Below are positions 19,839 to 28,952 of a stretch of 64,000 nucleotides of DNA, piece by piece (position 1 is the first letter of the stretch; the number at the start of each line of letters is the position of its first letter). The notes under the pieces were generated by a model. That model made no database searches and was not told the DNA's origin. It was given only the letters and a program-made list of their open reading frames with translations. Source of the stretch: Cyanobium sp. CH-040 (GTDB lineage: Bacteria > Cyanobacteriota > Cyanobacteriia > PCC-6307 > Cyanobiaceae); NCBI RefSeq assembly GCF_024346135.1, contig NZ_JAGQCJ010000005.1, positions 124,001 to 188,000 on the forward strand. The letters run 5' to 3'. The translations under genes and the position numbers were made by a program.

Positions 19839-20495
19839 GTGGCCCCGGAAGCGCCGGTCGTGCTGGCCATCTCCGGCGCCTCGGCCCAGCCCCTGGCCCA
19901 GCGTGCCCTGCAACTGCTGCTGGAGGCCGGTGAGGCCGTGGAACTGGTGACCAGCCGGGGGGCGATCGGCGTCTGGCAGGCGGAGCTGGGGGTGCAGGTG
20001 CCGGGCGATCCGCGGGCCCAGGAACGCTTCTGGCGGGAGCGCACAGGCTGCAGCGGCGGCCAGCTGCGCTGCCATCGCTGGAACGACCAGGCGGCCGCGA
20101 TCGCCAGCGGCAGCTTCCGCACCCGAGGCATGGTGATCCTGCCGGCCTCGATGGGCACCGTGGGCCGCATCGCCACAGGCGTGGCCCTGGATCTGGTGGA
20201 GCGGGCCGCCGACGTGCACCTCAAGGAGGCCCGGCCCCTAGTGATCTGCCCCCGGGAGACCCCCTGGAACCTGGTGCATCTGCGCAACCTCACCAGCCTG
20301 GCCGAAGCGGGCGCGCGCATCGCCCCGCCGGTGCCGGCCTGGTACCACCAGCCCCGCACGATCGAGGACATGGTGGACTTCCTGGTGATCCGGGTGTTCG
20401 ACCTGCTCGGCTACGACCTGGGGATGCTGCGGCGTTGGCAGGGCCCGGTGCGGCGTGCAGACTCTGGCCCTGGCCGCCGCGACGCCGCCTCTTGA
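19839..20495 (+). CDS. ubiX: UbiX family flavin prenyltransferase
   Basis: Makes prenylated FMN, the cofactor of UbiD-type decarboxylases. 218 residues from GTG. Recognisable blocks are VLAISGASAQPLAQRAL for FMN binding, then ILPASMGTVGRIATGVA, RPLVICPRETPWN and the C-terminal RTIEDMVDFLVIRVFDLLG. In cyanobacteria the partner would be a UbiD-like decarboxylase of the plastoquinone route, which is not in this window. The last bases overlap the TTG start of the following gene. Confidence 0.9.
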   Translation: MAPEAPVVLAISGASAQPLAQRALQLLLEAGEAVELVTSRGAIGVWQAELGVQVPGDPRAQERFWRERTGCSGGQLRCHRWNDQAAAIASGSFRTRGMVILPASMGTVGRIATGVALDLVERAADVHLKEARPLVICPRETPWNLVHLRNLTSLAEAGARIAPPVPAWYHQPRTIEDMVDFLVIRVFDLLGYDLGMLRRWQGPVRRADSGPGRRDAAS

Positions 20496-21025
20496 GCCTG
20501 CTGCGCCGACTGCTGCTGCTGCCCCTGCTGGCCCCGCTGCTGGCGGTACTGGTGATCGGGGCGGTCAACCCGCGGCCGGCGGTGCGCATGCGTCTGCTCA
20601 CCTGGACCTCGCCGCCGCTGCCGATCGGGGTGTGGCTGCTGCTGGCCTCCGGCGGCGGGGCGGTGCTCAGCGCCGGCGCCACCGCCCTGGCCCTGCAGGG
20701 CCAGAGGCCACCGCTCCAGCGGCAGGTGGTCCGCGAGGTGTGGCCGGAAGCGGAGGATCGGCGCGCCCCGCGCAACGCAGCGCCGCCGCCCCCCCCGGCG
20801 CAGGCGGCGGCGTCCGCAGCCGGCCCCAGCCGCCCGCCGGGGGAGCCGGCACCCACCGTCGCGGTGACCTACCGGGTGATCCGCCGCCCGGCTGCCGCCG
20901 CCGCGCCGGCCGAGCGTCAGGGCGGCGAGCGGCATGGCGCAGGTGGCGGCGCCACCCCGGCCAGCGGCACCACGCAGGCTGGCGGCGACGATGGCTGGGA
21001 GCCCCTGCCGGGCGAGGACTGGTGA
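20492..21025 (+). CDS. Uncharacterised two-span membrane protein with low-complexity tail
   Basis: 177 residues if translation starts at TTG 20492, which overlaps the ubiX stop (TTGA). Two hydrophobic segments (LLLPLLAPLLAVLVIGAV and IGVWLLLASGGGAVLSAGA) with a short polar turn resemble the LapA/DUF1049-like layout. A Pro/Ala-rich cytoplasmic tail of about 100 residues ends in DDGWEPLPGEDW, an acidic, aromatic terminus that looks conserved. No catalytic motif. Function unknown. Confidence 0.7.
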   Translation: MSLLRRLLLLPLLAPLLAVLVIGAVNPRPAVRMRLLTWTSPPLPIGVWLLLASGGGAVLSAGATALALQGQRPPLQRQVVREVWPEAEDRRAPRNAAPPPPPAQAAASAAGPSRPPGEPAPTVAVTYRVIRRPAAAAAPAERQGGERHGAGGGATPASGTTQAGGDDGWEPLPGEDW

Positions 21026-21077
21026 GACCAGAGCCCTGACTAGAGTCGGGCCGCCGACGCGCGGGGCCCTGATTCCA

Positions 21078-21578
21078 GTGAGCGATCCCACTCCAAGCGA
21101 TCCCACTCCAGCCGAAGCCGCCAGCGAGGCGGCAGCCGCACCTCCGGCCGCCAAGCCCGGACCCACGGCCACCGTCAAGCCCGCCGCCAAGGCCGAGGCC
21201 AAACCGGCCAGGCCGCCGGCTCCGGAGGACGCCCCCTTCGCCAGCTTCGTGCCCGACGCGCTCCTGCCGGCCCTGGCCCGGGAGATCCGCAGCTACGGAG
21301 GACCGGAGCCGCAGCTGCGCTTCGAGCAGGGGAGCATGCCGGTGGTGGGTGGCCCCTGCTGGATGGTGGCGGGCGAGCTGCCGGGAGAGCGGCGCTTCTG
21401 GCTCTGCTTCACCGCCGAGGACATCGGCTCAGCCAAGACGGTGGCCCTGGCCGAATCGGGCAGCGAACCCACCCTCCTGGAGCCGTTCCTGTCCGATGAG
21501 AAGAAGATGAGCCAGGCGCTGCTGGTGTCGCGGCTGGTGCAACGGCTCAACGGCCAGAAGTGGCTCGGCCCCAACTGA
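21078..21578 (+). CDS. DUF2996 family protein
   Basis: 166 residues from GTG 21078. The first 60 are Ala/Pro/Lys low complexity (tandem [10 protein letters not shown]). The folded part has [39 protein letters not shown], and ends [15 protein letters not shown], which I recall as the conserved C-terminus of DUF2996, a cyanobacterial and plastid family. Its molecular role is not settled; soluble and cytoplasmic by sequence. It precedes acsF in the same direction by 92 bases. Confidence 0.75.
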   Translation: MSDPTPSDPTPAEAASEAAAAPPAAKPGPTATVKPAAKAEAKPARPPAPEDAPFASFVPDALLPALAREIRSYGGPEPQLRFEQGSMPVVGGPCWMVAGELPGERRFWLCFTAEDIGSAKTVALAESGSEPTLLEPFLSDEKKMSQALLVSRLVQRLNGQKWLGPN

Positions 21579-21601
21579 ACTGCACCGGCACTGCAGCGTC
21601 G

Positions 21602-21610
21602 CTTTACATC
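21602..21610 (+). promoter_or_regulatory. CTTTACATC element upstream of acsF
   Basis: An AT-rich island in GC-rich DNA, 61 bases before the acsF ATG. It differs by two bases from the GTTACATC octamers seen in other spacers of the window (8597, 36345, 53412). It resembles one half of the RpaB-binding HLR1 element ((G/T)TTACA(T/A)(T/A)), but no second half follows. A TACGAT hexamer at 21638-21643 could be a -10 box. Confidence 0.3.
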
Positions 21611-21670
21611 GACCACCCCCGGCGGCTGGATGGCCCTTACGATGCCGTCACCGCCCCGTGCAGCCCCTCG

Positions 21671-22774
21671 ATGGTGCCCCCCTCCGCAGTCGCTCCTACC
21701 GCTGCCCCGGCCGGCCAGCCGGTCGGCACCCCCGACGCCCCGGCCATCAAGGACCCGGTGAAGGACACGATCCTCACCCCCCGCTTCTACACCACGGATT
21801 TCGACGCCATGGCGGCGATGGATCTGCGGCCCAACGAAGTCGAGCTGGAGGCCATCTGCGAGGAGTTCCGCAAGGACTACAACCGCCACCACTTCGTGCG
21901 CAACGCCGAGTTCGAAGGCGCCGCCGACAAGCTCGACCCAGAAACCCGCAAGGTGTTCGTGGAGTTCCTCGAGCAGAGCTGCACCTCCGAGTTCTCGGGC
22001 TTCCTGCTCTACAAGGAACTCAGCCGCCGCATCAAGGAGAAGAACCCGCTGCTGGCCGAGTGCTTCGCCCACATGGCCCGCGATGAGGCCCGCCATGCCG
22101 GCTTCCTCAACAAGGCGATGAGCGACTTCGGGCTGCAGCTCGACCTGGGCTTCCTCACCGCCAACAAGGCCTACACCTACTTCAAGCCCAAGTTCATCTT
22201 CTACGCCACCTACCTGAGCGAGAAGATCGGCTACTGGCGCTACATCGCCATCTACCGCCACCTCGAGAAGCACCCCGAGAGCAAGATCTTCCCGATCTTC
22301 AACTTCTTCGAGAACTGGTGCCAGGACGAGAACCGCCACGGCGACTTCTTCGACGCCCTGATGAAGGCCCAGCCCGACACCGTGCGCGGCTTCACCTCCC
22401 GCCTGTGGTGCCGCTTCTTCCTGCTGGCGGTGTTCGCCACCATGTACGTCCGCGACGTGGCCCGCAAGGAGTTCTATGAAGCGCTGGGCCTGGATGCGCG
22501 GGAGTACGACAAGTACGTGATCGACAAGACCAACGAGACCTCCGCCCGGGTGTTCCCGGTGGTGCTCGACGTGCGCAACCCCCGCTTCTGGGACGGACTG
22601 GAGCGGCTGGTGGCCAACAACGCCCGGCTGAGCGCCGCCGACGAGAGCGCGGCACCTGCTCCGCTCAAGACCCTGCGCAAGCTGCCCTACTGGCTGGCCA
22701 ACGGCCTGCAGATGGCCCAGCTGTTCCTGATGAAGCCGGTCCGCAGCGAGGAGTTCCAGCCGGCCGTGCGCTGA
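21671..22774 (+). CDS. acsF: Mg-protoporphyrin IX monomethyl ester (oxidative) cyclase
   Basis: Diiron enzyme that forms the fifth ring of chlorophyll using oxygen. 367 residues. Diiron ligand motifs are visible: [30 protein letters not shown] and [12 protein letters not shown], each carrying E/H ligands. [13 protein letters not shown] near the N-terminus is typical. The first 25 residues are a Pro/Ala-rich extension. It needs the Ycf54 partner, which is not seen here. A hairpin follows the stop. A single cyclase gene of the aerobic type fits an oxygenic phototroph. Confidence 0.96.
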   Translation: MVPPSAVAPTAAPAGQPVGTPDAPAIKDPVKDTILTPRFYTTDFDAMAAMDLRPNEVELEAICEEFRKDYNRHHFVRNAEFEGAADKLDPETRKVFVEFLEQSCTSEFSGFLLYKELSRRIKEKNPLLAECFAHMARDEARHAGFLNKAMSDFGLQLDLGFLTANKAYTYFKPKFIFYATYLSEKIGYWRYIAIYRHLEKHPESKIFPIFNFFENWCQDENRHGDFFDALMKAQPDTVRGFTSRLWCRFFLLAVFATMYVRDVARKEFYEALGLDAREYDKYVIDKTNETSARVFPVVLDVRNPRFWDGLERLVANNARLSAADESAAPAPLKTLRKLPYWLANGLQMAQLFLMKPVRSEEFQPAVR

Positions 22775-22781
22775 ACCCGGG

Positions 22782-22818
22782 CCCCCGGACCGGGCGCCGT
22801 GGCGTCCAGGTCCGGGGG
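22782..22818 (+). terminator. Hairpin after acsF, possible terminator
   Basis: Ten-bp perfect stem (CCCCCGGACC at 22782-22791 with GGTCCGGGGG at 22809-22818), 17-base loop. The following TGCATTTG has only a short T run, so termination efficiency is uncertain. Confidence 0.5.
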
Positions 22819-22849
22819 TGCATTTGCTAGGACGAGCGGACCGCGTTCG

Positions 22850-24286
22850 ATGCCGATGGTCGTCACCGCTCCCCCGCCCCGCCTGCAGCAGCTGGACGCC
22901 GGCTGGCGACACCGGCTCGAGCCCCTGCTGGCCGCCGGCCGGGCCGCCGGGGCCGACCTGGTGGAGGTGTTCCTGGAGCGCATCGAACACGTCGGCGTGC
23001 TGGCCGAGCAGGACGGCATCACCAGCGTCAGCCCGGCCTTCGGCATGGGAGCCGGGCTGCGGGTGTTCCGGGGTCTGCGCGACGGCTTCGTGAGCACCAA
23101 CGACCTCAGCCAGGCCGGCCTGATGGCCGCCCTGGAGCAGGCCCTGGGCATGCTCGGCCTGGAGCTCAGCGCCGTGGCGGCGAGCCGCTTCGACGGCCTC
23201 CCCGACCTGCGCGACCACGGACTCGGCAAGGGGGACTGGCTGCAGCGCTGTCCCGGCCTGCCCGAGGCCACCGGCCGGCTGCTGGAAGGCACCCGGCGCC
23301 TGGAGCAGGTGGGCCGCCATCTGCAGGTGCGCCGCGGCAGCTACGCCCGCGACTGGCAGGAGGTGCTGGTGGCCGCCAGCGACGGCACCTTCGCCCGCGA
23401 CGTGCGCCTGCACCAGTCCCTGGGGCTGAGTGTGCTGGCGGCGGACGGCGAGCACCGCGCCAGCATCGGCCGCCGCTACGGCAGCGCCGGCCGGCCCGAC
23501 CAGCTGCGCGAGTGGGACGTGGACGCCAGTGCCCGGGAGGTGTGCGAGAGCGCCGGCACGATGCTCTACGCCGACTACGTGGAGGCCGGCCAGATGCCGG
23601 CGGTGCTGGCCAACCGCTTCGGCGGGGTGATCTTCCACGAGGCCTGCGGCCATCTGCTGGAGACCACCCAGGTGGAGCGCGGCACCACCCCCTTCACCGA
23701 CAAGGTGGGCGAAGCGATCGCCCACCAGGCCGTGACGGCCATCGACGAGGGTGTCAGCGACGGTGCTTTCGGTTCCCTGTCGATGGACGACGAGGGCATG
23801 GAGCCCCAGCACACCGTGCTGATCGAGAACGGCGTGCTGCAGCGCTTCCTGTCCGACCGGGCCGGCGAGCTGCGCACCGGTCACGCCCGCACCGGCAGCG
23901 GCCGGCGCCAGAGCCACGGCTTCGCCGCCGCCAGCCGCATGCGCAACACCTACATCGCCGCCGGTCCCCACACCCCCGAGGAGCTGATCGCCTCGGTGGA
24001 CCACGGCCTCTACTGCAAATCCATGGGGGGTGGCAGCGTCGGCCCCACCGGCCAGTTCAACTTCTCGGTGGAGGAGGGCTACCTGATCGAGAACGGCCGG
24101 CTCACCAGGCCGGTGAAGGGGGCCACCCTGATCGGGGAGGCCAAGGAGGTGATGCCGCGCATCTCGATGTGCGCCAACGACCTGGAGCTGGCCGCCGGCT
24201 TCTGCGGCTCGGTGAGCGGCAGCGTCAACGTCACCGTGGGCCAGCCCCACATCAAGGTGGACACAATCACCGTGGGGGGCCGCTGA
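22850..24286 (+). CDS. tldD: TldD metalloprotease subunit
   Basis: TldD and TldE form a heteromeric metalloprotease that degrades unfolded peptides and matures some modified peptides. 478 residues from ATG 22850 (22856 is also possible). The zinc motif HEACGHLLE (HExxxH, H263) is present, followed by the family blocks [19 protein letters not shown] and NTYIAAG. The C-terminal [21 protein letters not shown] and VGQPHIKVD are typical. The tldE gene starts 2 bases after the stop. Confidence 0.93.
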   Translation: MPMVVTAPPPRLQQLDAGWRHRLEPLLAAGRAAGADLVEVFLERIEHVGVLAEQDGITSVSPAFGMGAGLRVFRGLRDGFVSTNDLSQAGLMAALEQALGMLGLELSAVAASRFDGLPDLRDHGLGKGDWLQRCPGLPEATGRLLEGTRRLEQVGRHLQVRRGSYARDWQEVLVAASDGTFARDVRLHQSLGLSVLAADGEHRASIGRRYGSAGRPDQLREWDVDASAREVCESAGTMLYADYVEAGQMPAVLANRFGGVIFHEACGHLLETTQVERGTTPFTDKVGEAIAHQAVTAIDEGVSDGAFGSLSMDDEGMEPQHTVLIENGVLQRFLSDRAGELRTGHARTGSGRRQSHGFAAASRMRNTYIAAGPHTPEELIASVDHGLYCKSMGGGSVGPTGQFNFSVEEGYLIENGRLTRPVKGATLIGEAKEVMPRISMCANDLELAAGFCGSVSGSVNVTVGQPHIKVDTITVGGR

Positions 24287-24288
24287 CC

Positions 24289-25737
24289 ATGACACCGACC
24301 ACCGCAGCCGTCACCCCGTCAACCGCCACCGCCACCGCCACCGCCACCGCTGACAACGCCGCCGCGAGCGGGCTGGATGCAGCGGCCCTGCGCGGCACGC
24401 TGGAGCGCCTCGCCGCCAGCCACGGCATCCGCCAGTGGGACCTGGGCGCCTCCTGCAGCACCGACATCTCGGTGCAGGTGGACCGGGGCGAGGCCAAGCA
24501 GATGAAGGGTGCCCAGCGCAGCGCCATCACCGTGCGGGTCTGGAACGACGAGGGACTGGTGGGAGTGACCAGCACCTCCGACCTCTCCGATGCCGGCCTG
24601 GAGACGGCCCTGGTGGGGGCGCGGGCCGCCAGTGCCTTCGGCAACCCCGACGACACCCCCGCCTTCTCGCCCCTGGCGACGGCGCCGCTGCCGGAGCTGG
24701 AGCAGCCCCTGCGGCCGGCGCGGCCGATCCTGCGCCTGCTCGACACCCTCCAGGACGCCGAGCGGCAGCTGCTGGAGCGCCACCCCGCGATCGGCACCGT
24801 GCCCTACAACGGCCTGGCCCAGCGGTTGAGCGAGCGCCTCTACCTCAACAGCGCCGGCGCCTGCCGCCAGCAGCGCCTGAGCACCGCCAGCCTCTACCTC
24901 TACGCCCGGGCGGAGGAAACCGGCCGCAAGCCCCGCAGCGCCGGCGCCGTGCGCATGGCCTACGGCGTCGACGACCTCGATGTGGCCGGCTGCATCGACG
25001 AGGCGGCCGAGCGCACGATCAGCCACCTCGACTACGGCCCGATCGACACCGGCCGCTACACCTGCGTGTTCACCCCGGAGGCGTTTCTCGATCTGATCGG
25101 CGCCTTCTCCAGCCTGTTCAATGCCCGGGCCGTGCTCGACGGCGTCAGCCTCAGCGGTCGCAACGCCATCGGCCAGCCCCTGGCGGTGCCATTCCTGTCG
25201 ATCCACGACAACGGCCTGCATCCCGGCAACATCGGCGCCGCGGCCTTCGACGGCGAGGGCACGCCCACCCGCCCCCTGGCCCTGGTGGAAGGCGGTGTGC
25301 TGCGTCACTTCCTGCACTCCGAGGCCACGGCCCGGGCCTTCGGGGTGGAGCCCACCGGCCACGCCGGCATGGGCGCCAAGGTGTCGGTGAGCCCCGACTG
25401 GTTCGAGGTGGGGCCCACCCCCGGCAGCGACGGCGGCCAGCAGGGTCTCGACCACCGGGCGCCGGGCCAGAGCGATGGCCCCGGGCTGGTGGTGATCGAT
25501 TCCCTCTCGGCCCTGCATGCCGGCGTCAAGGCCAGCCAGGGCAGCTTCTCGCTGCCCTTCGACGGCTGGCTGGTGCGCGGCGGCGAGGCCCGCTCGATCG
25601 AGGCCGCCACGGTGGCCGGCGACATCCGCCAGCTGCTCAACGCGATCGTGGGCTTCGAGGGCGAGGCGAAGATCACCCCCGACGGCCTCTGCCCGCACGT
25701 GTGGGTGGAGGATCTGTCGATCACCGGCGACGCCTGA
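24289..25737 (+). CDS. tldE: TldE/PmbA, non-catalytic subunit of the TldD/E protease
   Basis: 482 residues. Shares the TldD fold without the HExxxH motif, as expected. Marks: DISVQVDRGEAKQMKGAQ, GVTSTSDLSDAGL, RTISHLDYGPIDTGRYTCVF, PFLSIHDNG, and GDIRQLLNAIVGFEGEAK. Residues 12-21 are a TA repeat from the hexamer repeat at 24322. It starts 2 bases after tldD, so the subunits are made together. Confidence 0.92.
   Translation: MTPTTAAVTPSTATATATATADNAAASGLDAAALRGTLERLAASHGIRQWDLGASCSTDISVQVDRGEAKQMKGAQRSAITVRVWNDEGLVGVTSTSDLSDAGLETALVGARAASAFGNPDDTPAFSPLATAPLPELEQPLRPARPILRLLDTLQDAERQLLERHPAIGTVPYNGLAQRLSERLYLNSAGACRQQRLSTASLYLYARAEETGRKPRSAGAVRMAYGVDDLDVAGCIDEAAERTISHLDYGPIDTGRYTCVFTPEAFLDLIGAFSSLFNARAVLDGVSLSGRNAIGQPLAVPFLSIHDNGLHPGNIGAAAFDGEGTPTRPLALVEGGVLRHFLHSEATARAFGVEPTGHAGMGAKVSVSPDWFEVGPTPGSDGGQQGLDHRAPGQSDGPGLVVIDSLSALHAGVKASQGSFSLPFDGWLVRGGEARSIEAATVAGDIRQLLNAIVGFEGEAKITPDGLCPHVWVEDLSITGDA
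24322..24351. repeat. ACCGCC hexanucleotide repeat inside tldE
   Basis: Five contiguous copies of ACCGCC (the last ends CT instead of CC), coding Thr-Ala repeats near the TldE N-terminus. Copy changes stay in frame. Confidence 0.8.
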
Positions 25738-25779
25738 CCGTCGGAGCGGGGGGTCTGTGGGCAGCCCAAGCTGGGGGCC

Positions 25780-26859
25780 ATGAAGATCCTGTTCTGGGGC
25801 ACCCCGGCCTACGCGGTGCCCAGCCTCGATGCCCTGGTGACCGCCGGCCATGAGCTGGTGGGGGTGGTGAGCCAGCCCGACCGGCGCCGCGGCCGCGGCA
25901 AGGAGCTGATGCCCAGCTCCGTGAAGGCCCGCGCCCTGGAGCTGGGCGTGCCGGTGTTCACGCCGGAACGCATCCGCCGGGAACCGGCCATCCAGGCCGA
26001 GCTGGCGGCCCTGGGCGCCGACGCGTCGGTGGTGGTGGCCTTCGGCCAGATCCTGCCGCCGGAGGTGCTGGAGCAGCCGCCGCTCGGCTGCTGGAACGGC
26101 CACGGCTCCCTGCTGCCGCGCTGGCGGGGGGCGGCGCCGATCCAGTGGAGCCTGATCGAGGGCGACAGCCACACCGGCGTGGGCATCATGGCCATGGAGC
26201 CCGGGCTGGACACCGGACCGGTGCTGGTGGAACGGGCGATCCCGATCGGGCTGCTGGAGAACGCCAGCCAGCTGGCCGGGCGGCTGGCCAGCCTCACCGC
26301 CGAGCTGCTGGTGGAGGCGATGCCCCGCATCGAGGCGGCCGGCCCCGGCCCGCAGGCCGAGCGGCTGGCGCGGCTGGAGGTGCGGCGCCAGAGCGAGGAG
26401 GGCATCACCTACGCACGGCTGCTCAGCAAGGAAGACTTCGCGATCGACTGGGCTGAGCCGGCGCTGACGATCCACCGGCGAGTGATGGGGCTCCATCCCG
26501 GCGCCCACACGACCTGGGGCGAGCAGCGCCTGCGCCTGCTGGCCACCGAGCCGCTGGTGGTGCGCCTGAGCGATCAGCTCAGCGCCGAGGCGGCCGCCCT
26601 CTGCGGCAGGCGCTGGGCGGAGCGGCTGGGCGACGCCCCGGGCACCGTGCTGGCCGTGGAGCCCGGCGTCGGCGCCGTGCTGGCCACCGGCGGCTGTCCG
26701 CTGCTGCTGCGGGAGGCCCAGCTGGCGGGGCGGGCGGCCTGCGCGGGGCAGGCGCTGCTGCAGCAGCTGGGCCTGCGCCCCGGCGACCGGCTGGGGACGA
26801 TGTCTCGTTCTGTGTTGTCAGGGGTCTCACACGTCTCGGAGACCGACAGGCATCGCTAG
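25780..26859 (+). CDS. fmt: Methionyl-tRNA formyltransferase
   Basis: Formylates initiator Met-tRNA with 10-formyl-tetrahydrofolate. 359 residues. MKILFWGTPAYAVPSL start, SQPDRRRGRGK loop, catalytic WNGHGSLLPRWRGAAPIQ (N and H) and MEPGLDTGPVL carrying the Asp. C-terminal OB domain from about residue 210. The last about 20 residues (MSRSVLSGVSHVSETDRHR) look like a non-conserved extension. It follows tldE by 42 bases. Confidence 0.93.
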   Translation: MKILFWGTPAYAVPSLDALVTAGHELVGVVSQPDRRRGRGKELMPSSVKARALELGVPVFTPERIRREPAIQAELAALGADASVVVAFGQILPPEVLEQPPLGCWNGHGSLLPRWRGAAPIQWSLIEGDSHTGVGIMAMEPGLDTGPVLVERAIPIGLLENASQLAGRLASLTAELLVEAMPRIEAAGPGPQAERLARLEVRRQSEEGITYARLLSKEDFAIDWAEPALTIHRRVMGLHPGAHTTWGEQRLRLLATEPLVVRLSDQLSAEAAALCGRRWAERLGDAPGTVLAVEPGVGAVLATGGCPLLLREAQLAGRAACAGQALLQQLGLRPGDRLGTMSRSVLSGVSHVSETDRHR

Positions 26860-26898
26860 AGAGGGAGCACAACCGGCTGCACGGCGGGGGCACCAGCC

Positions 26899-27165
26899 AT
26901 GACCACCATCACCAGCGCCGGCACGAACAGCGCGGGCAGGACCAGCACAGCCACCCGGCCCGGGGGCCAGCCGGAAGAACATTCAGGAGCGGCGTCCAGG
27001 AGCCTCTCGTTCGTGGCCGAAACCGGCGATGGCTGCCGCATCTACCGCCACACCAACGGCCTGTATGCGGTCTGCGCTCCCGGCAGCGACGGTCCGACCC
27101 GCACCGCCGCAACCCTCCCCTGCGCCTACGCCACCTGTCAGGACATCACCCGCATGGCAGGCTGA
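26899..27165 (+). CDS. Small uncharacterised protein
   Basis: 88 residues from ATG 26899. Ser/Thr/Gly-rich first 35 residues, then a compact part with VAETGDGCRIYRHTNGLYAVC and three to four cysteines (GC, AVC, LPC, ATC). No family recognised. Its last 28 bases overlap the convergent gene at 27138. Moderately likely to be real because codon use matches neighbours and the Cys-containing half looks structured. Confidence 0.55.
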   Translation: MTTITSAGTNSAGRTSTATRPGGQPEEHSGAASRSLSFVAETGDGCRIYRHTNGLYAVCAPGSDGPTRTAATLPCAYATCQDITRMAG

Positions 27166-27356
27166 TCGGACCCCAGCTGGGGCTGGGAGCGGCGGTAGCG
27201 CCCGTGCAGGTCCTCGAGCTGCTGGTGCACCGCCCGCAGCTGCTCGCGGATCGGGCCGCTGTCCTCGATGCGGCCGAGCGCCAGGAGCATCGACTCGATC
27301 TGGCTCTTGCAGTCGATCAGCACGCGGCACTGCGGTGATCCGGGCTCGTAGGGCAT
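27138..27356 (-). CDS. Small helical uncharacterised protein
   Basis: 72 residues from ATG 27356: MPYEPGSPQCRVLIDCKSQI followed by amphipathic helices (SMLLALGRIEDS, REQLRAVHQQLEDLHGRYRR). No catalytic motif or membrane span; two cysteines near the start. Possibly a coiled-coil or small regulatory protein. It may be transcribed from the region between it and the helicase gene end (27407). Function unknown. Confidence 0.6.
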   Translation of the reverse strand: MPYEPGSPQCRVLIDCKSQIESMLLALGRIEDSGPIREQLRAVHQQLEDLHGRYRRSQPQLGSDQPAMRVMS

Positions 27357-27406
27357 AGGAGGCAGGTCGGGGGAGGAACGCTCTGGCGCCCCTATCCGAG
27401 CGGAGG

Positions 27407-28624
27407 TCAGCGGTTGCGGTTGTGTCGGTTGTTGCCGTTTGCAGACCGACGGCTGCGGGCGGGAGCAACCGGCTGGCGAGCGCTCCGCCCCCCCCGCCCA
27501 CGGCCGCCGCTGAGATCGAGCGGTGGCGCCGAGAGCACCGTGGGCTCGAAGCCAGGCACCTCCCGGCTGGGCAGACGGCTGCCGAGCAACCTCTCGATGG
27601 CCCGGAGCAGCTCATGCTCCTCGGCCGCCACCAGGGAGATGGCGTGGCCGGGATGGCCGGCCCGGCCAGTGCGGCCGATGCGGTGCACGTAGTCCTCCGC
27701 CTGGTTGGGCAGATCGAGGTTGATCACATGCGGCAGCTGGTGGATGTCGATGCCGCGGGCGGCGAGGTCGGTGGCCACCAGCACCCGCAGCTCACCGCTC
27801 TTGAAGCCCGCCAGGGCCCGGGTGCGGGCGCCCTGGCTCTTGTTGCCATGGATGGCCGCCGCGGCCATGCCGGCCTTGCTGAGGGTCTCGGCCATGCGGT
27901 TGGCGCCGTGCTTGGTGCGGGCGAACACGAGCACCTGCTGCCAGTCGCCCGTAGCGATCAGGTGGCACAGCAGCTCGGACTTGCGGGCCATGTCGCAGGG
28001 GTGGAGCAGGTGCTCCACCGTGGGGGCAGCCTGGTTCTCCGGCGTCGCCTGCAGCTGCACCGGGTTGTGCAGCAGACCGTGGGCCAGGGCCTTGATCGGG
28101 CCGCTGAAGGTGGCGGAGAAGAGCAGGTTCTGGCGCCGCTCCGGCATCAGCGCCAGCAGGCGGCGGATGTCGCGGATGAAGCCCATGTCGAGCATGCGGT
28201 CGGCCTCATCCAGCACCAGCATCTCCACCCGGTCGAGGCGGATGGCGCCCTGCTGCTGCAGATCGAGCAGCCGCCCGGGTGTGGCCACCAGAACGTCGGC
28301 GCCGGCCAGCAGCCGGTTGATCTGGGGATTGATCTTCACGCCGCCGAACACCACGTCGCTGCGCAGATCCAGAAAGCGGCCGTAGGCGGCCACGTTCTCC
28401 GCCACCTGGGCGGCCAGCTCGCGGGTGGGGGTGAGCACCAGGGCCCGTACCACGCCGCCCCGGGCATGGGGGCCGTGGCGCAGCCGCTCCAGCATCGGCA
28501 GGGTGAAGCCGGCGGTCTTGCCGGTGCCCGTCTGGGCGGCCGCCATCACGTCACGGCCCTCCAGCACCGCCGGGATGCACTGCCGCTGGATCGGCGACGG
28601 CTGGCTGTAGCCCTTGACGGCCAC
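27407..28624 (-). CDS. DEAD-box RNA helicase, start unresolved
   Basis: ATP-dependent RNA helicase. Motifs in order: Q motif [19 protein letters not shown], Ia [13 protein letters not shown] ([14 protein letters not shown]), [40 protein letters not shown]-terminal Arg/Gly/Asn-rich tail ([22 protein letters not shown]). The first in-frame canonical start is GTG 28624, but the frame is open up to 28900. Upstream codons give [20 protein letters not shown], including the aromatic residue that normally precedes the Q motif. No ATG, GTG or TTG occurs in that extension, so the true start is unclear. Confidence 0.88.
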   Translation of the reverse strand: MAVKGYSQPSPIQRQCIPAVLEGRDVMAAAQTGTGKTAGFTLPMLERLRHGPHARGGVVRALVLTPTRELAAQVAENVAAYGRFLDLRSDVVFGGVKINPQINRLLAGADVLVATPGRLLDLQQQGAIRLDRVEMLVLDEADRMLDMGFIRDIRRLLALMPERRQNLLFSATFSGPIKALAHGLLHNPVQLQATPENQAAPTVEHLLHPCDMARKSELLCHLIATGDWQQVLVFARTKHGANRMAETLSKAGMAAAAIHGNKSQGARTRALAGFKSGELRVLVATDLAARGIDIHQLPHVINLDLPNQAEDYVHRIGRTGRAGHPGHAISLVAAEEHELLRAIERLLGSRLPSREVPGFEPTVLSAPPLDLSGGRGRGGRSARQPVAPARSRRSANGNNRHNRNR

Positions 28625-28690
28625 CGCCTTGACGATCGGCAGGCCCAGCCCGAGGTCGGCGAAGGCGGCGGCGCACTCAGGAGCTCGATC

Positions 28691-28738
28691 GGCGGGCGGT
28701 GCGGCGGGCGGTGCGGTGGGCGGTGTGGTGGGCGGTGC
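28691..28738. repeat. 12-bp tandem repeat, four copies
   Basis: GGCGGGCGGTGC at 28691-28702 and 28703-28714, then GGTGGGCGGTGT and GGTGGGCGGTGC. In the helicase frame it would code a Pro/Thr/Ala linker just before the Q-motif region; being a multiple of three, copy changes keep the frame. Confidence 0.75.
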
Positions 28739-28952
28739 GGTGGCGGCCTGACGGGAGGACGGGCTGACGGACTCCGCAGGAGCCGCGGCGGCGGTGGCCC
28801 TCTGCGAGGAGGCCGGCCGGGTGGTGCTGCCGGCGGGCCGGCGCCGGCGCCGCGAGCCGGGGGTGGTGCTGGTGATGGGAAACGCTGGTGCGGTGGCGTT
28901 TCACCCTACGGGCTGAATCCCTGGACCCATGAGCAGGGACGCCGGGATTGAT

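Noticed and set aside
17535-20219. 894-codon minus-strand frame across the RNB-family gene and ubiX
   Set aside because: His/Gln/Gly-rich shadow frame spanning two well-supported plus-strand genes; no family resemblance.
21293-24295. 1000-codon minus-strand frame opposite acsF and tldD
   Set aside because: Shadow frame; both plus-strand genes are unmistakable.
25780-26859. NGH in place of the usual NxH context of methionyl-tRNA formyltransferase
   Set aside because: Asn and His have the normal spacing and the downstream Asp is present; the enzyme looks intact.
28677-28904. 75-codon minus-strand frame (GTG 28904) as a separate small gene upstream of the helicase
   Set aside because: His/Arg/Ala-rich and offset by one base from the helicase leader, which reads as a better protein. 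I treat it as out of frame with the real gene, not as its own gene.
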